Below, piece after piece: positions 60,972-64,000 of a stretch of DNA of 64,000 bases (position 1 is the stretch's first letter; every line of letters begins with the position of its first letter). Source of the DNA: Opisthorchis felineus (Eukaryota; Platyhelminthes; Trematoda; Opisthorchiida; Opisthorchiidae); contig SJOL01007155.1 of assembly GCA_004794785.1 (NCBI GenBank), forward strand, positions 458,732 to 522,731. Reading direction: 5' to 3'. Below the pieces are notes generated by a model. That model searched no databases. It was given only the letters and a program-made list of their open reading frames with translations, and was not told where the DNA came from. The position numbers were made by a program, and so were the translations under genes.

Positions 60972-63900
60972 TTAACTCACCATCTTCCAGCAATATTTGC
61001 GCTTGTTAAATTTTACATGGATGACCGAAAAATTCGCAGGCTACAGTCGAAGAAGACGCGTTCTTGCATAGTACTATGATGATAAATGAATGGCCAACTT
61101 ACTCAGACACAATCTTACCTGATCGTTTTCTGGAATTACAATAATATGGAAAGGATAATCCAGGGATTTGTAGTAGTTTACTGCACGCATCAGCTAGAAC
61201 ACTGTCAACTGCAGTCAGAAACAGGTGTGAATTTAGGTTATTTTGGAGGTTGTTCTATTTTGCTCGCCATGCGTCGAGTAAGCACTATCCTAATAGTGTG
61301 CTGCATGCTGTGCAGCTTGGCATATCATTCCAGATAATAATAATGCCAAAATATGTGGACGCTAAGATTATTCAAGTATGTTTGGCATTCACCCATCAAA
61401 TTGGTGCTCATAAGCCGCTGTCTTGACCACGAAGCCATATGACGTCGAGTGTGAGGGTTCAGTGGGCGTTAAAGTCAAAGTGTTGACCAGAAAAGCCCTT
61501 GCAGAAGATAGCATTCCAGCCCAAATATGTAATACTTGCAAATTCTCAATTCTGAAACCACCCAAGAAGCTAATCAGTTCTATTTAGGAGATTGATGTAA
61601 ACCAGTCTTACTACCTTTCCGCGAAAAGCTGCCGCTTGGTCTTTGATAACTGGAAGAAACAACGGCTTAGGTTTTTGCGATGCGTCTGCCGCTTTGTTTT
61701 TTAGTTAGAAAGCAATCGTGCGGTTATGCCGAGGGTACTTTTGAACTGGTGGAGAACAGTCCAGCTAGACCTTTATTCCACCGTATACTGAAGTACCACC
61801 ATGTTTTCACGTGCATCATCAACTTGCGTGTCATTTTGGAGTCCACTGATCGTGCATAATTTTGAAACGTTTTCTGGCTAGACAAACAGTCAATATGCTT
61901 AGGCTCTAGTAGTTCGATACCGAAGGAGAGTCGCTGTTTTATAGTGGTTCAAGACTTTCATTTACTAAATAATGCAGCAAGGATGCACCCTATCTTTACT
62001 GCTTCTCAGTCGTCTTCGATTTTTTGCCTCCAGCATCCCTATTCCAGGACCACTTCGAAGTCAAACCACCGACATACCACAAAATCGGTCTTGCCCATAC
62101 CACAGTATAAGTGCTGTTAACTCAGCAGCAGAATCTGACCAAGGCGAAGTTCTCTTCAATGAATTTCACGCTTTCATAATCCAGGTCTCGTAGTGCATTC
62201 CTAATATCTAAGCGGTTTCTTCAACCTTTGTTTCCCCCATTAAAACCATCTTTACCCGACTGGACAGGAATTCTTTGCTTATGTTGGTGTCCCTTCATGT
62301 CAAAGGATAGACGGCGCCTGAAACTAATCAGATGAAAGCACAGATCTACAGGATAGACGTGGGCTACATCAGCATCTGGTTGGTAGCAAAAATTGCGGTG
62401 ATTTTTTATAGACTTCCAACCACCATATGGTAATTCATCTTCGTAAAGTCATGTATAAAGGTAAGCGAATTGGACAAACGCAATCTCAATGTCACTAGCA
62501 CCAGAGATCATACAATAGCTTTTGATATTTTTGTGACATACATGAGGATTAGTAGCTTAACTGAAAGTTTGGCAACAACTCCAATGAATCAACAAGCGTT
62601 CAGACTGAAATTAAACCAGTTTAATCTCCAATATTTTTTAATACTGACAGCATAGGAAAGGGACTTCAAGTTACTCACAGGATTGCTGAGTGTCTGCTTT
62701 TAAAGTTGTCTGAAATGGTTAAGTTATCAGGAGTTAACGCCATCTAGGTAGCTGAGGATATCAGTTTGCTTACTGAATATCACAATCTCTATTGGAAGCA
62801 TATCCTGTGCATCCGGTCTTACTAGAACTCGACAGGAAGGAATAAGCTGCATCTACATTCCCACGATTACAGAATTCTTTGAGGGCACCATAGATGCATT
62901 TTGCCATAACCCTTGCCGGTTGGAATAACGAGCAATTTTCCATCAGGTTGGTTTTGAATGTGTGCTGATCAAACTCAGCTTACATGGTTGTTAACCGAAA
63001 GAGCTCGCTAAAATTGGCCAAAACAGCCGCTTTACAAGGCGCTATTTTTCCACTTTGTATATTCTGAATGGTCATAAATTATTCGATTCTCCTTCTGTTA
63101 CCTGTAGATGCAGACGAACAATGTTGCGATCAGTTGTAAATGTGACAGATCATAAGCTGACAGTAGATTGCAAACTGGTTCCTCAGAACCTGTTAGGTAG
63201 TCCAGAGGACATTTCCTATTTCTTTATGGTTTCTGGAGCCAGTTTGTCACATTCTGTCTCAACTTGGGCGAGCAAAATGTGGATTCTCTCGGCGAGTTTT
63301 TATCTCTCTGGTTGATAAAGCTTAGCTCTCATGATCGGCTTCTGTGAAGTACGTGGTGTCATCCCATCAGAGAAGCTCATCTGGTAATCTCCAATTCGTC
63401 ATCTGTACACTTACGTACGGAGGCGGTATTTTACCCGATCATAGAAAGAGGGCCCAACGTTTGAAAACCTTACGTCATTCAAACTTAGTCCGAAGCCGAA
63501 AGATCCAAATCTATTGAATGACGGGATCATGCCATGTTACGATGGGAAAAAGGCTTACGTGAACTGACTGAAACCCCTGTGAAGTTAGCCTCATGCCAAT
63601 ACGGATAAATACGTTTTATGCAATCATGTGGCTCTCAAAAACGTATGGTTAAGTTTCTCTCGATCTTGCGGCAGTTTAGGTTCATAACTAACACAACTAA
63701 TTGACTCTGGTACATCTGTGCTACGCAGCTACTAATAGCTAAGTTCATACCGCACAGTTTATTGACCATGCCAGTTGTGGTCAGGAAGCAACATAACACT
63801 GAGAGCCTTGAACCACCCAGCCATATAAATCTTCCTATAATGACTAACAAAGCACGTTACCCAAAACTTTTGCATAGCGCATTCCATAAATATTAGTGTA

Positions 63901-64000
63901 CGAGGACATTCTTTCCCGTTTTTACCATCGGCTAATGGGTGCAAGCAGAACGCAACAGAAACCCATGTATTTATTCCTCACTGTCACTATGGATATTAAA
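60972..64000. other. Gene-free stretch to window end
   Basis: No gene or repeat recognised. Open frames are at most 86 codons, without motifs. Confidence 0.45.

Overview
This looks like about 64 kb of a gene-poor metazoan nuclear genome. I infer a parasitic flatworm, most likely a trematode. The evidence is one long intact gene for a class A G-protein-coupled receptor amid moderately AT-rich DNA, plus decayed transposable elements: Penelope-like, RTE-like and CR1-like fragments, tRNA-headed SINEs, and a short repeat family carrying hammerhead ribozymes. No bacterial operons, viral genes, CRISPR arrays or rRNA genes are visible. The species cannot be fixed from the sequence alone.

Layout: (1) 1-500, 8925-9470 and 16995-17386 are three copies of one foldback element, with a fragment at 12955-13030. 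Each copy has two inverted arms, and each arm is a hammerhead ribozyme or its decayed remnant. The 16995-17386 copy is bounded by a perfect 14-bp direct repeat and its right arm keeps an essentially complete hammerhead. (2) 3940-4420 holds two divergent tRNA-headed SINEs; further copies or fragments lie near 31750 and 59570. (3) 13665-13968 (+) may be the last exon of a plus-strand gene converging on the receptor gene at 14443-15783 (-), the only gene I am sure of. (4) 16133-16321 is a CR1-like endonuclease fragment, 24504-24722 a Penelope GIY-YIG fragment, 28219-28345 a second kind of hammerhead palindrome typical of Penelope terminal repeats, and 52048-52260 an RTE-like fragment. (5) 60475-60908 (-) is a possible coding exon of unknown function. 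The rest is intergenic or intronic DNA in which open frames have roughly the lengths expected by chance.

The receptor is a probable neuropeptide-type receptor with unusual core motifs. The most interesting non-coding content is the hammerhead family: two opposed ribozymes per element, with a palindromic stem III that has no loop, suggesting pairing between molecules. Its association with Penelope elements is an inference from architecture and from the nearby GIY-YIG remnant. All homology statements come from reading motifs; no database search was run.
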